From: Microbacteriaceae bacterium | GTDB lineage: Bacteria; Actinomycetota; Actinomycetes; Actinomycetales; Microbacteriaceae | Direction: 5' to 3' | Assembly: GCA_947455385.1 (NCBI GenBank) | Contig: CANGNR010000018.1 | Location: forward strand, 1 to 17,058 | Length of the DNA: 17,058 nt | The notes under the pieces: generated by a model | Seen by the model: the letters and a program-made list of their open reading frames with translations, nothing else | Database searches by the model: none | What the model was told of the DNA's origin: nothing | Program-made: the position numbers and the translations under genes | In this document: positions 1 to 7,105 of the stretch, in pieces | Position numbering within the stretch: the stretch's first letter is position 1 | Layout: each line of letters starts with the position of its first letter

Positions 1-714
1 CCGATCGGTGGCTACGACGGCAAGGGCGTGCGCGTCGTGCGCTCGTCGGCCGACGCCGCCGACTGGCTGAGCGCCGATGGCCTCGCAAAGGCGGGCGGCA
101 GTTTGCTCGCCGAAGAGAAGGTTGATTTCGTTCGCGAGCTTGCGCAGCTCTCTGCCCGCCGCCCGAGTGGCGAGTGGGCCGCCTGGCCGCTGGTCGAGAC
201 CGTGCAGCGCAACGGCGTCTGCGCCGAGGTTATTGCCCCGGCGCCAAACGCCGACCGCGAGTTGCTCGACCAGGCGGCTGACATCGCGCGCGGCGTCGCC
301 GACGGCCTCGGCGTCACCGGCGTGCTTGCGGTCGAGATGTTTCAGGCCCGCGACGGGCGGCTCGTGATCAACGAGCTCGCGATGCGCCCGCACAACTCTG
401 GGCACTTCTCGATCGAGGGCTCAAAGACCAGCCAGTTCGAGAACCACATTCGTGCCGTGCTCGACCTTCCGCTCGGCTCGACCGAGCTGGTTGACGAGGC
501 AGCGGTCATGATCAACCTGCTCGGCGTTAACGACTCGAGCGATATCGTCGGCGCATACGGGCACGCCCTCTCCGAACACCCGAACGCCAAGGTGCACCAC
601 TACGGCAAGGCTCCGCGAGCCGGCCGCAAGCTCGGGCACGTCACCGTGGTTGGCCCAGACGCCGAGGCAGCGCTCGCCGAGGGCCGCTCTATCGCCGCGG
701 CCCTGCTCGGCTAA
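1..714 (+). CDS. purK: N5-carboxyaminoimidazole ribonucleotide synthase, C-terminal part (5' end outside window)
   Basis: PurK uses ATP and bicarbonate to turn AIR into N5-CAIR in cytosolic purine synthesis; the next gene, PurE, converts that product to CAIR. The reading frame is open from base 1 and ends at TAA 712-714, so 237 residues are present and roughly the N-terminal third is missing (family about 360-400 aa). The visible part begins at the ATP-grasp glycine loop (GGYDGKGV), then shows EEKVDFVRELA, the segment WPLVETVQRNGV, and the metal/phosphate-binding region INELAMRPHNSGHFS followed by SQFENHIRAVLDLPLG, all typical of PurK. The adjoining purE supports the call. The GTG at 28 is internal and is not the start. 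Very sure. Confidence 0.96.
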   Translation, partial: PIGGYDGKGVRVVRSSADAADWLSADGLAKAGGSLLAEEKVDFVRELAQLSARRPSGEWAAWPLVETVQRNGVCAEVIAPAPNADRELLDQAADIARGVADGLGVTGVLAVEMFQARDGRLVINELAMRPHNSGHFSIEGSKTSQFENHIRAVLDLPLGSTELVDEAAVMINLLGVNDSSDIVGAYGHALSEHPNAKVHHYGKAPRAGRKLGHVTVVGPDAEAALAEGRSIAAALLG

Positions 715-756
715 AAGCCACGCCCCAGCCTGCCGCGCAAGAGCGGCCGCCCAACC

Positions 757-762
757 TAAAAT
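757..762 (+). promoter_or_regulatory. Possible -10 box for purE
   Basis: TAAAAT lies 25 bp before the purE ATG, with a Shine-Dalgarno GGAG at 778-781 between them. I see no good -35 at the usual distance, and purE may also be read from the purK transcript. Seen by eye only. Confidence 0.3.
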
Positions 763-787
763 TGAGCGGTAAAGATTGGAGTGCCAG

Positions 788-1282
788 ATGCCTCAGCCAT
801 TAGTCGGCGTTGTGATGGGTTCAGATTCAGACTGGTCGGTCATGTCTGACGCCGTCGAAGCCCTCAAGGAGTTCGGCATCGACTTCGAGGTCGAGGTTCT
901 CTCGGCTCACCGCACCCCAGAACGCATGATCGAGTGGGGCAAGGCCGCCGCCGGTCGGGGCCTCAAGGTCATCATCGCCGGTGCCGGTGGCGCAGCCCAC
1001 CTGCCGGGCATGCTCGCATCGGTCACCACACTGCCCGTAGTCGGCGTGCCGGTTCCGCTCGCCAAGCTCGACGGGCTCGACTCTCTTCTTTCGATCGTGC
1101 AGATGCCAGCGGGCATTCCTGTTGCCACCGTCTCGATTGGCGGGGCCAAGAACGCCGGCATCCTTGCCGCTCGCATCATCGGCGCCTTCGACGAGTCGCT
1201 AAGCAAGCGCCTCGCCGAATACACCGAATCGCTCGCCGCCGTTGTCGCCGAAAAGAATGCGAAGCTGAAATCTCAAATCTAG
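788..1282 (+). CDS. purE: N5-carboxyaminoimidazole ribonucleotide mutase
   Basis: Class I PurE moves the carboxyl group of N5-CAIR to give CAIR, the step after PurK, in the cytosol as a homo-octamer. The 164-residue product has the whole family pattern: GSDSDW near residues 11-16, SAHRTP at 39-44 with the conserved His41, GAGGAAHLPGM in the 60s-70s, and a late GIPVATVSIGGAKNAG segment. Length is normal for the family. I chose ATG 788 because GGAG sits 6 nt upstream; an in-frame TTG at 776 would place the start inside that ribosome site. The gene follows purK by 73 bp. Very sure. Confidence 0.97.
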   Translation: MPQPLVGVVMGSDSDWSVMSDAVEALKEFGIDFEVEVLSAHRTPERMIEWGKAAAGRGLKVIIAGAGGAAHLPGMLASVTTLPVVGVPVPLAKLDGLDSLLSIVQMPAGIPVATVSIGGAKNAGILAARIIGAFDESLSKRLAEYTESLAAVVAEKNAKLKSQI

Positions 1283-1365
1283 GCAAGCTGGGTTCTGGCC
1301 GCCAGGGCAAGCCTTCGCCCAACCCGATCACTTTTAGAAACTTCGCCGAGGCGACCCCGGCGCAG

Positions 1366-2685
1366 ATGCGTCGACGTGCCCGCTGGTTGCTGGTGCTCAA
1401 CTTTTTCATCCCTGGTTCGGCCCAGCTGGTGGCCGGCAGCAAGCGGCTCGCCCGCGTTGGCATCGTCGTCACGCTGCTCGGCTGGCTGACCATTGCGGCT
1501 CTGGTCGCGACCGCGCTGGTCAATCGAGTCGCCCTCATTTGGATGTTCACGAACCAGACCGGACTCGCCGTCGTGGGCTGGCTGCTGGTTGTGTTCGGTC
1601 TCGTCTTTGGCCTTCTCAGCCTCGACACCATTCGCCTAGCTCGAGTTGGCCGCACCGGGCCGCGAGCCCGCTGGGTCTTCTTGGTTGCCTTCTTGCTCGT
1701 TGGGCTGCTGCCGGCGGTCGGCATGCTCGGCACAGCCAACATCACTACCCGCGCAGGCTCCGTGCTCTCGCGGGTGTTCCGCAACAGCGGCGAGATGAAC
1801 CCGAGCCACAATCGCTACAACGTGCTGTTGCTCGGCGGCGACTCGGGCAGCGACCGTTTTGGCCTTCGCCCAGACTCGATCTCGGTGCTAAGCATCAACG
1901 CAAAGACCGGCTCGGTGGTCAACATCGGCATACCGCGCAACCTTCAGCACGCACCGTTTCCATCCTGGTCGCCGATGCACAAGCACTACCCGGGCGGCTA
2001 CTGGGATACCGAGGGCAACCTGATCAACGCCATCTATAAGAAGGTCTCTGACAACTACGCCTACGAGTATCCGAAGGCGCGCGCCCACCATTCGACCCCG
2101 GGTGTAGAAGCAACCAAGGATGCCGTCGAAGGCGTCACCGGTCTGAAAATCGACTACTACATCTTGATTGACATGAAGAGCTTCGCCAAGCTGGTCAACG
2201 CGCTTGGCGGGCTGAACATGACCGTCAAACACTGTCTGCCCATCGGCGGTTACGTGCGCTCGCACGATAACTGTCTGCCAATCAACGGCCAGCGTGACGA
2301 CCTGAGTGACGTGGTCGAGTGGCTGCATCCGGGCAAGCAACACCTCGATGGTTTTCACGCTCTCTGGTATGCCCGCTCGCGCCACGGCTCAACCGACTAC
2401 GCCCGCATGCAGCGTCAGCGCGAGGTCGAGAACGCGCTGCTCGCCCAGGTCAATATCGTCAACATCGTGACCAAGTTCGACGCCATCGCGGCGGCCGGCG
2501 AATCGCTGCTCAAGACCAACATTCCAAAGCAGTCGGTTGCATCGCTGGTTGACCTCGCCATCAAGGCCAAGTCAAAGAAGGGCATCAAGTCGCTCGAGCT
2601 GGTTCCGCCGCTCTATCAGCCAGATGCCCCGGACTTCACGCGCATTCACCACGCTGTGAAAACGGTCTTGGCAAAGGCCAAATAA
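1366..2685 (+). CDS. LytR-CpsA-Psr (LCP) family glycopolymer transferase with polytopic N-terminus
   Basis: LCP proteins are membrane enzymes that move lipid-linked glycopolymers (teichoic acids, arabinogalactan, capsule) onto peptidoglycan on the outer face of the membrane. The 439-residue product starts with a basic stretch and an FFIPGSAQLVAG segment, then about four hydrophobic spans within residues 7-125. The LCP domain follows from about residue 150: YNVLLLGGDS, an acidic/arginine patch (D159, R164, R168, D170), VNIGIPRN at 186-192 matching the family's IPRD region, then DYYILIDM, LVNALGGLNM, WYARSRHG (334-341) and DYARMQRQR (344-352). The start is uncertain: ATG 1366 has no good ribosome site, and the frame stays open upstream into purE. 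The substrate cannot be read from sequence. Confidence 0.9.
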   Translation: MRRRARWLLVLNFFIPGSAQLVAGSKRLARVGIVVTLLGWLTIAALVATALVNRVALIWMFTNQTGLAVVGWLLVVFGLVFGLLSLDTIRLARVGRTGPRARWVFLVAFLLVGLLPAVGMLGTANITTRAGSVLSRVFRNSGEMNPSHNRYNVLLLGGDSGSDRFGLRPDSISVLSINAKTGSVVNIGIPRNLQHAPFPSWSPMHKHYPGGYWDTEGNLINAIYKKVSDNYAYEYPKARAHHSTPGVEATKDAVEGVTGLKIDYYILIDMKSFAKLVNALGGLNMTVKHCLPIGGYVRSHDNCLPINGQRDDLSDVVEWLHPGKQHLDGFHALWYARSRHGSTDYARMQRQREVENALLAQVNIVNIVTKFDAIAAAGESLLKTNIPKQSVASLVDLAIKAKSKKGIKSLELVPPLYQPDAPDFTRIHHAVKTVLAKAK

Positions 2686-2717
2686 GCCCAAAATCAGAGG
2701 CCCGAACTTAGTCTTAA

Positions 2718-2738
2718 TTTGGGGTCATTCGCCCCAAA
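2718..2738. terminator. Hairpin between the LCP gene and the lipoprotein gene
   Basis: A perfect 7-bp stem (TTTGGGG / CCCCAAA) with a 7-nt loop lies 32 bp after the LCP stop and about 30 bp before the lipoprotein start. No run of T follows on the plus strand, so it is not a textbook terminator. It could be a weak terminator, a mRNA processing or stability element, or an operator. A TAGTCT box at 2709-2714 just before it could be a -10. Confidence 0.35.
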
Positions 2739-2768
2739 ACGGCTCAATTCGGCCGAAAGGATGAGTTC

Positions 2769-3278
2769 GTGCGCAACTTCACTAAAGCCATCGCCACCGC
2801 GGCCGCGGCGGCATCACTCGCGATCACATTGAGCGGTTGCTCGGTGTTTTATCCAAACTGGGGAGCCACCGGAGAGCCGACCACCTCGGCGACTCCGACC
2901 GTCGAACCAACCAAGTCGGCGACCCCGACCGAATCCGCTTCTCCCACGGTCTCGAGCTCACCGACCGAGTCGGCCAAGCCCAAGAAGAAGGCAACCGTCA
3001 ACATCATCAACCTCAGCAACGACGGCACCTCGATCACAGCAATCGCCGAGGTCACTAACATCAGCGAGGATGGCGGTCAGTGCACCCTCACCGTAACCGG
3101 CGGCTCGGTCACCAAGACAGTCTCGGCATCGGCCGAGTCGAACGTTTCGACCACCCAGTGCTTTGCGCTGTCGATTCCATCCGCGTTCTTCACGACCAGC
3201 TCGCTGAGTGCCGTCGTCAGCTATGAGTCAGACGCCTATAAGGGTTTGAGCCCGGCGAATTCGGTTCCTGCTCTCTAA
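2769..3278 (+). CDS. Small secreted lipoprotein with Ser/Thr/Pro linker, unknown function
   Basis: This 169-residue protein has a lipoprotein signal peptide: basic start, Ala-rich hydrophobic core, and lipobox LSGC with the lipidated Cys24. A low-complexity linker rich in Thr, Ser, Pro and Glu runs from about residue 34 to 75 and ends in a KPKKK patch. A compact, beta-looking C-terminal domain (about 75-169) holds two cysteines, C105 and C131, which could form a disulfide outside the cell. Start GTG 2769 is chosen because GAAAGGA ends 7 nt upstream. The stop TAA overlaps the next gene's ATG by one base (TAATG), so the two are probably translationally coupled and act together at the cell surface. 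I do not recognise the C-terminal family. Confidence 0.85.
   Translation: MRNFTKAIATAAAAASLAITLSGCSVFYPNWGATGEPTTSATPTVEPTKSATPTESASPTVSSSPTESAKPKKKATVNIINLSNDGTSITAIAEVTNISEDGGQCTLTVTGGSVTKTVSASAESNVSTTQCFALSIPSAFFTTSSLSAVVSYESDAYKGLSPANSVPAL
2886..2931 (+). repeat. Imperfect direct repeat in the lipoprotein linker
   Basis: Two 16-bp copies, 2886-2901 and 2916-2931, differ at a single base (T versus C) and are spaced by 30 bp from start to start. They encode the repeated SATPT peptide of the Thr/Ser/Pro linker. Such in-frame repeats allow linker length to change by slippage or recombination. Confidence 0.7.
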
Positions 3279-5665
3279 TGCTCGGCCGCATCCGCTCGCT
3301 GATTGGGCTCGCAGCCACCGCGCTGTTGGTTGCAGTCGGGCTGAGCGTGATGCCGGGCGCCACCTCACCGGCCAGCGCACTTAGCGGGTCGCAGTTCGAC
3401 CCGGGCCTGATCATCACCGACACCGTGTTTTATGACTTCACCACGATGACGGTCGATCAGATTCAGAACTTCTTGAACTCGCAGGTGCCAAACTGCAAGG
3501 CGAACTACGGCGAGACACCGTGCCTCAAAGACTTTCACTCCGACACCCCCGCCAAGAAGGGCGAGGATGGCAAGTGCACCGACCTGCCAGCCAAGACCGA
3601 CCAGACCGCAGCCATGATCATCCACGATGTTGCAGCCGCCTGCCACATCAACCCGCGCGTTCTCTTGGTGACTCTGCAAAAGGAGCAGGGCCTGGTTCAG
3701 GCCCCGAACCCCACGCCGTATATGTATCGGGCGGCGCTCGGCTACGGCTGCCCAGATAGTGACCCCGCGATCTGCGGCAAGGTCTGGTCGGGGCTGTTCA
3801 ATCAGCTTTACAAGGCGGCCGGCCAGCTGCACTGGTATGGCAACCCGAAGTCTTCTTTCACCTACCTCAAGGTTGGCTCTAAAATCTCGGTCGCCTACAG
3901 CCCCAAGGCTTCGTGCGGCCGCAAGAGCTTCATGCTCAAGAGCCAGGCCACCGCCTCGCTCTACTACTACACGCCCTACACGCCCAACGACGCGGCGCTG
4001 GCTCACCTCTATGGCAGCGGCGACTCGTGCAGCGCCTACGGAAACCGCAACTTTTGGCGGTTCTACAGCGACTGGTTTGGCTCGCCGATTGCCGGTGGCT
4101 TCTTGGTGCAGAGCCCAACATCAGACGCCTATTTGATCGTTGATCAGACCAAGTACCACCTGAGTGCGCCTTCGCTCTCTGGCGACTTTGCGCCTCTCGG
4201 CCCGCTCGGGCAGATCTCGCAGCAATACCTTGACTCTTTCAAGGATGGCGGTGAACTGACCAAGCTGGTCAAGGCCGCTACCGGCCAGCTCTACATGGTT
4301 GCCCAGGGCAAAAAGTACACAATTGCGTCCTGCGCCATTGCGACCCAGTTGTCTTACGTGTGCGCCGGAGCGGTTCAACTAACCTCCTATCAGCTGAACG
4401 CGTTGCCCACTGCGGGGCCGGCCACCCAGCTGATTTCGAGCAACGGGGTCGACCGTTTCTTGATTCAGAACGGCGTGAAGCGCGAGATTCTCGACAGTGA
4501 CTCTGCAATCGCCGCGGGCATCACCCTGCCGTCTCTCAGTGTGGCTCCACTCAGTGCGTTTAGCAGCCTGCCGTGGGGGCCACCGATCGCCACAGACAAC
4601 ACCATCGTCAGCAACCGCACCAACGGCAGCACCGGCCTCTATGTTGGCGGTCAGTATTTTCAAATTGCCGCGAGCACGCTTGCCGATGTAAGTTTCGGTG
4701 GTTGGTTCAAGCAGTCTCTCGGTTCGCTCTCGACTCAGGGTCTCAGCCAGGTCGACTCGCACACCACTATCAGCAGCATTGTTCGCGGCGGAGACGGTCA
4801 GGGCTACGTGCTGACCCCGATGGGCAAGCGCAAGGTTAGCGATCTGTCGAAGTTGGTGGCTCTTGCGCCGCTGATTCCCGATGCGGTGTTGAATCGGATT
4901 CCAGATGTTGCCGACTACCTGATCTTGCCAGCGCTGGTCGAGTCTGGCCCAGGCGCATCCATCTATCTCATCGATGGAGCGACGGCGCGTGCAGTGGTCG
5001 GGGCAAAAGACAGGGCGCTGCTGAAGACCTACGTTGCAATGTCTGAGATCCAGATGATCCCAAACTCTGCGATCGATCTGGTGGTTCAGGGTGCCAAGGT
5101 TTTCGGCCCCGCGGCCACGGTGGTCAACAAGGCCACCAAGCAGACATACCTGGCCGACGGGCTTGGCGAGTTGCGCCCGATCACCACCCAGCAGGTGCAG
5201 GCCCTCGGTTTGGCAAAGCCGCGAGTCGAGCTGCCGAGCGACCTGAGCGGATACGACATCAAGGCTCCGGTCTCGCCGCTCAAGGTGAGCTGCGCCGGCA
5301 ACATCCTGGTTTATGACGGCGGCTCTATTGACCCAATCGAGGCCAAGCTGGCCCGCCACTACCCGGGCGTGCCGAGCGCGCTAAACGTTTCCACCTGCCG
5401 CAACCTGAACATTTCGACCACCGCGTTTGGTCGCTTCATTCGCACACCAGACGGTCAACGCTGGATGGTGACCGGCGGCAAACGACAGTTCGTCAAGAAC
5501 TGGGCGATGTTGGCCGCACTTCGCGGCAAGAGCGTGGGGCTGCGAGATGTGACTCAGGCGTTTGCCGACCAGATTCCAATCGGAAAGCCGGCCATCATGC
5601 CCAAGCCCAAGCCCAAGCCGGTAGTGATCGACTCGCCATCCGAGTTGATCTCGACTAGACCTTGA
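3278..5665 (+). CDS. Secreted lysozyme-like repeat protein ('hemagglutinin'-type of Microbacteriaceae)
   Basis: The 795-residue product has a signal peptide with likely cleavage after PASA (about residue 34). Residues about 36-270 form a Cys-rich domain (8 Cys) containing INPRVLLVTLQKEQGLV, in which Glu136 sits at the end of a helix as in lysozyme-like glycosidases, followed by YMYRAALGYGCPD, YYYTPYTPNDAAL and NRNFWRFYSDWFG. Proteins with this domain are often labelled hemagglutinin in actinobacterial genomes; no enzymatic proof is known to me. From about 271 to 770 come roughly eight diverged beta-rich units of 50-65 residues with a recurring pattern of hydrophobic-Tyr-hydrophobic, Gly, Lys/Arg then Ile/Val. 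A KPKPKPKP tail ends the protein. It overlaps the upstream lipoprotein by 1 bp and the convergent downstream gene by 11 bp. Exact role (wall remodelling or surface binding) is inferred. Confidence 0.82.
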   Translation: MLGRIRSLIGLAATALLVAVGLSVMPGATSPASALSGSQFDPGLIITDTVFYDFTTMTVDQIQNFLNSQVPNCKANYGETPCLKDFHSDTPAKKGEDGKCTDLPAKTDQTAAMIIHDVAAACHINPRVLLVTLQKEQGLVQAPNPTPYMYRAALGYGCPDSDPAICGKVWSGLFNQLYKAAGQLHWYGNPKSSFTYLKVGSKISVAYSPKASCGRKSFMLKSQATASLYYYTPYTPNDAALAHLYGSGDSCSAYGNRNFWRFYSDWFGSPIAGGFLVQSPTSDAYLIVDQTKYHLSAPSLSGDFAPLGPLGQISQQYLDSFKDGGELTKLVKAATGQLYMVAQGKKYTIASCAIATQLSYVCAGAVQLTSYQLNALPTAGPATQLISSNGVDRFLIQNGVKREILDSDSAIAAGITLPSLSVAPLSAFSSLPWGPPIATDNTIVSNRTNGSTGLYVGGQYFQIAASTLADVSFGGWFKQSLGSLSTQGLSQVDSHTTISSIVRGGDGQGYVLTPMGKRKVSDLSKLVALAPLIPDAVLNRIPDVADYLILPALVESGPGASIYLIDGATARAVVGAKDRALLKTYVAMSEIQMIPNSAIDLVVQGAKVFGPAATVVNKATKQTYLADGLGELRPITTQQVQALGLAKPRVELPSDLSGYDIKAPVSPLKVSCAGNILVYDGGSIDPIEAKLARHYPGVPSALNVSTCRNLNISTTAFGRFIRTPDGQRWMVTGGKRQFVKNWAMLAALRGKSVGLRDVTQAFADQIPIGKPAIMPKPKPKPVVIDSPSELISTRP
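5600..5617 (+). repeat. Three tandem CCCAAG hexamers
   Basis: Three perfect 6-bp units encode the Lys-Pro tail near the C-terminus of the secreted repeat protein. Pro/Lys-rich tails of this kind occur in proteins that lie in or on the cell wall. Confidence 0.7.
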
Positions 5666-7016
5666 GCTTGCCCTGCTGACGACGTTGAACCCGCTTTGAC
5701 GGCACGCCCATCGGTTCGAGCGAGTCAATCGGGTCGTTTGCTTTGACGATAAAGAGCACGAAGAGAACCCAGCCGTTTTCGATGAGCAGTCGGCTCTCGA
5801 TCAGGTTGTGCACGATCAGGCCGACGAACACCAGCACCGGCCAGAGGTAGAGCTTGCTGGTGTGGCGCACTCCGATGCGCCAGAGCCGCACGAAGGTCAG
5901 AATCACGAGAGCAATCGCCAGGCCAAAGCCCACGATTCCGATCTGCAGCCAGAACTCTAAGAACGAGTTGTGGGCGCTGTAGTAGTGCACGCCCTTGAGC
6001 ACGATCAGGTTAGTAAACGGCTTGGCGTCGGGCATCCACGATGAAATCCAGCCCCAACCCTGAACGGGCCGCTGGTCGATGAGTGCCTGAACGGCCTTCC
6101 AGATCTTGCTTCGGCCGGTCATGTCTGGGCTCTTGCCAATGAAGCCAAAGACCTGTCGCCTAAACAGCAGCACCACCAGCGATGCCGCGCCAACGGAGGC
6201 CAGTGCGTTGCGATAGTAGCGGTGTCGGGTGTCTCGGTCGTGGCCCTCGGCCAAGAAAACCACGACAGCGGTTAGCGCCATCGCGAGCAGTGCAAATGCC
6301 GCGCCACCCGACTGGCAGAGCACAAAAACCGCAAGGGCAGACGCCATCGACGTGAGGCTAAGCGCCAGCTTTACCTCGCGCAGACTCCACTCGATGGCAA
6401 AGACCACGATGGCAAGAATCGCCACGTTGGCAACTAGGTTGGCGTTGCCGAGGATACCCTGAAAGCGACCGCCGCTGAGAATGTCGCCCTGAACCCAGTA
6501 GTCGGCGCGGTTAGCCGGCAAAGGGCCTGGGTAGTGGCGACCGAAGATGCGCTGTACTGGCCCGTGCACAAAAAGCGCCGCCGCTAGCTCGAATGCCAGC
6601 GAAGCCCAAAGCACCCAGCGCAGAACGCCGGCCAGAATCTTCAGCAGCTCGCGCCAAGAGAAGAATGCCACCAGAAACAGCGCAAAAGTCGTGTTGGTGA
6701 GTTGGCCGAGAATGCCCATCCCGGTGTACATCGGATAGTTGGTCCAGCCGAGGCTCAGAAGCATCAGAAGCAGCAGCGCTCGCAGCGCCCACGGCATCTG
6801 GCTAAGCACGTCGCGACGGCGTTCTTTGACCAATAACCAAACCGCGCCAAAGAAATAGATGGCCGACAGAACTGTCCAGGCTTGCCAGCCGATCAGATAC
6901 AAGAAGGCCTCGGATGCCATCACCTTGAAGAAGCCGAAGTAGGCGAGCCAGGTGGCCCATCGGCGGGGGTTTTGCCTCGCGGTAATGATGTCGATTGGCT
7001 GAGTCAGGGCGTTCAT
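5655..7016 (-). CDS. O-antigen ligase/polymerase-like membrane protein (Wzy_C type)
   Basis: Proteins of this family polymerise or ligate lipid-linked glycans on the outer face of the membrane. The 453-residue product has about ten hydrophobic spans and the signature order of the family: a GRFQGILGNANLVAN segment (183-197), a loop with TGRSKIW (300-306) and VQGWGW (318-323), then HNSFLEFWLQIGIVG (349-363), followed by further spans and a basic tail. ATG 7016 is used because AGGAGG ends 5 nt upstream; the GTG at 7022 would overlap that ribosome site. Its 3' end overlaps the convergent secreted-protein gene by 11 bp. A TAGACT -10-like box lies at 7037-7042 on this strand. Whether it acts as ligase or polymerase, and on which glycan, is not decided by sequence. 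Confidence 0.88.
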   Translation of the reverse strand: MNALTQPIDIITARQNPRRWATWLAYFGFFKVMASEAFLYLIGWQAWTVLSAIYFFGAVWLLVKERRRDVLSQMPWALRALLLLMLLSLGWTNYPMYTGMGILGQLTNTTFALFLVAFFSWRELLKILAGVLRWVLWASLAFELAAALFVHGPVQRIFGRHYPGPLPANRADYWVQGDILSGGRFQGILGNANLVANVAILAIVVFAIEWSLREVKLALSLTSMASALAVFVLCQSGGAAFALLAMALTAVVVFLAEGHDRDTRHRYYRNALASVGAASLVVLLFRRQVFGFIGKSPDMTGRSKIWKAVQALIDQRPVQGWGWISSWMPDAKPFTNLIVLKGVHYYSAHNSFLEFWLQIGIVGFGLAIALVILTFVRLWRIGVRHTSKLYLWPVLVFVGLIVHNLIESRLLIENGWVLFVLFIVKANDPIDSLEPMGVPSKRVQRRQQGKLKV

Positions 7017-7036
7017 GCTCACCTCCTGTCTCGATA

Positions 7037-7042
7037 AGTCTA
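7037..7042 (-). promoter_or_regulatory. Possible -10 box for the O-antigen ligase-like gene
   Basis: TAGACT on the minus strand would start a transcript near 7030, just before the AGGAGG ribosome site. No convincing -35 is seen. The same hexamer recurs at the zincin-like/manB junction. Confidence 0.35.
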
Positions 7043-7105
7043 TTGACCGAGTTTTGGCGTTTCACGTGGTCATTTCGGCTGGGGTACCGAAACAATTGAG
7101 GGGTA

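Noticed and set aside
732..747. GCCGC-6-GCGGC inverted repeat between purK and purE
   Set aside because: A 5-bp GC stem is expected by chance in this base composition and no T-run follows, so I do not call a terminator.
934..1365. Upstream extension of the LCP frame to GTG 934
   Set aside because: It overlaps purE almost fully and reads as Arg-rich out-of-frame translation of that gene; only the last dozen or so residues might be real.
1539..2039. Second plus-strand frame inside the LCP gene
   Set aside because: Its product is Arg/His/Pro-rich with no domain and lies inside the LCP domain coding region; typical frame shadow.
4379..5359. Long open frame (326 codons) on the minus strand inside the secreted repeat protein gene
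   Set aside because: It lies wholly antisense to a convincing secreted protein, has no recognisable domain or ribosome site, and long antisense frames are expected in GC-rich DNA.
7073..7092. TTTCGG-8-CCGAAA inverted repeat upstream of manA
   Set aside because: Short stem, no matching partner signals, and position relative to a promoter cannot be fixed; too weak to list as an operator.
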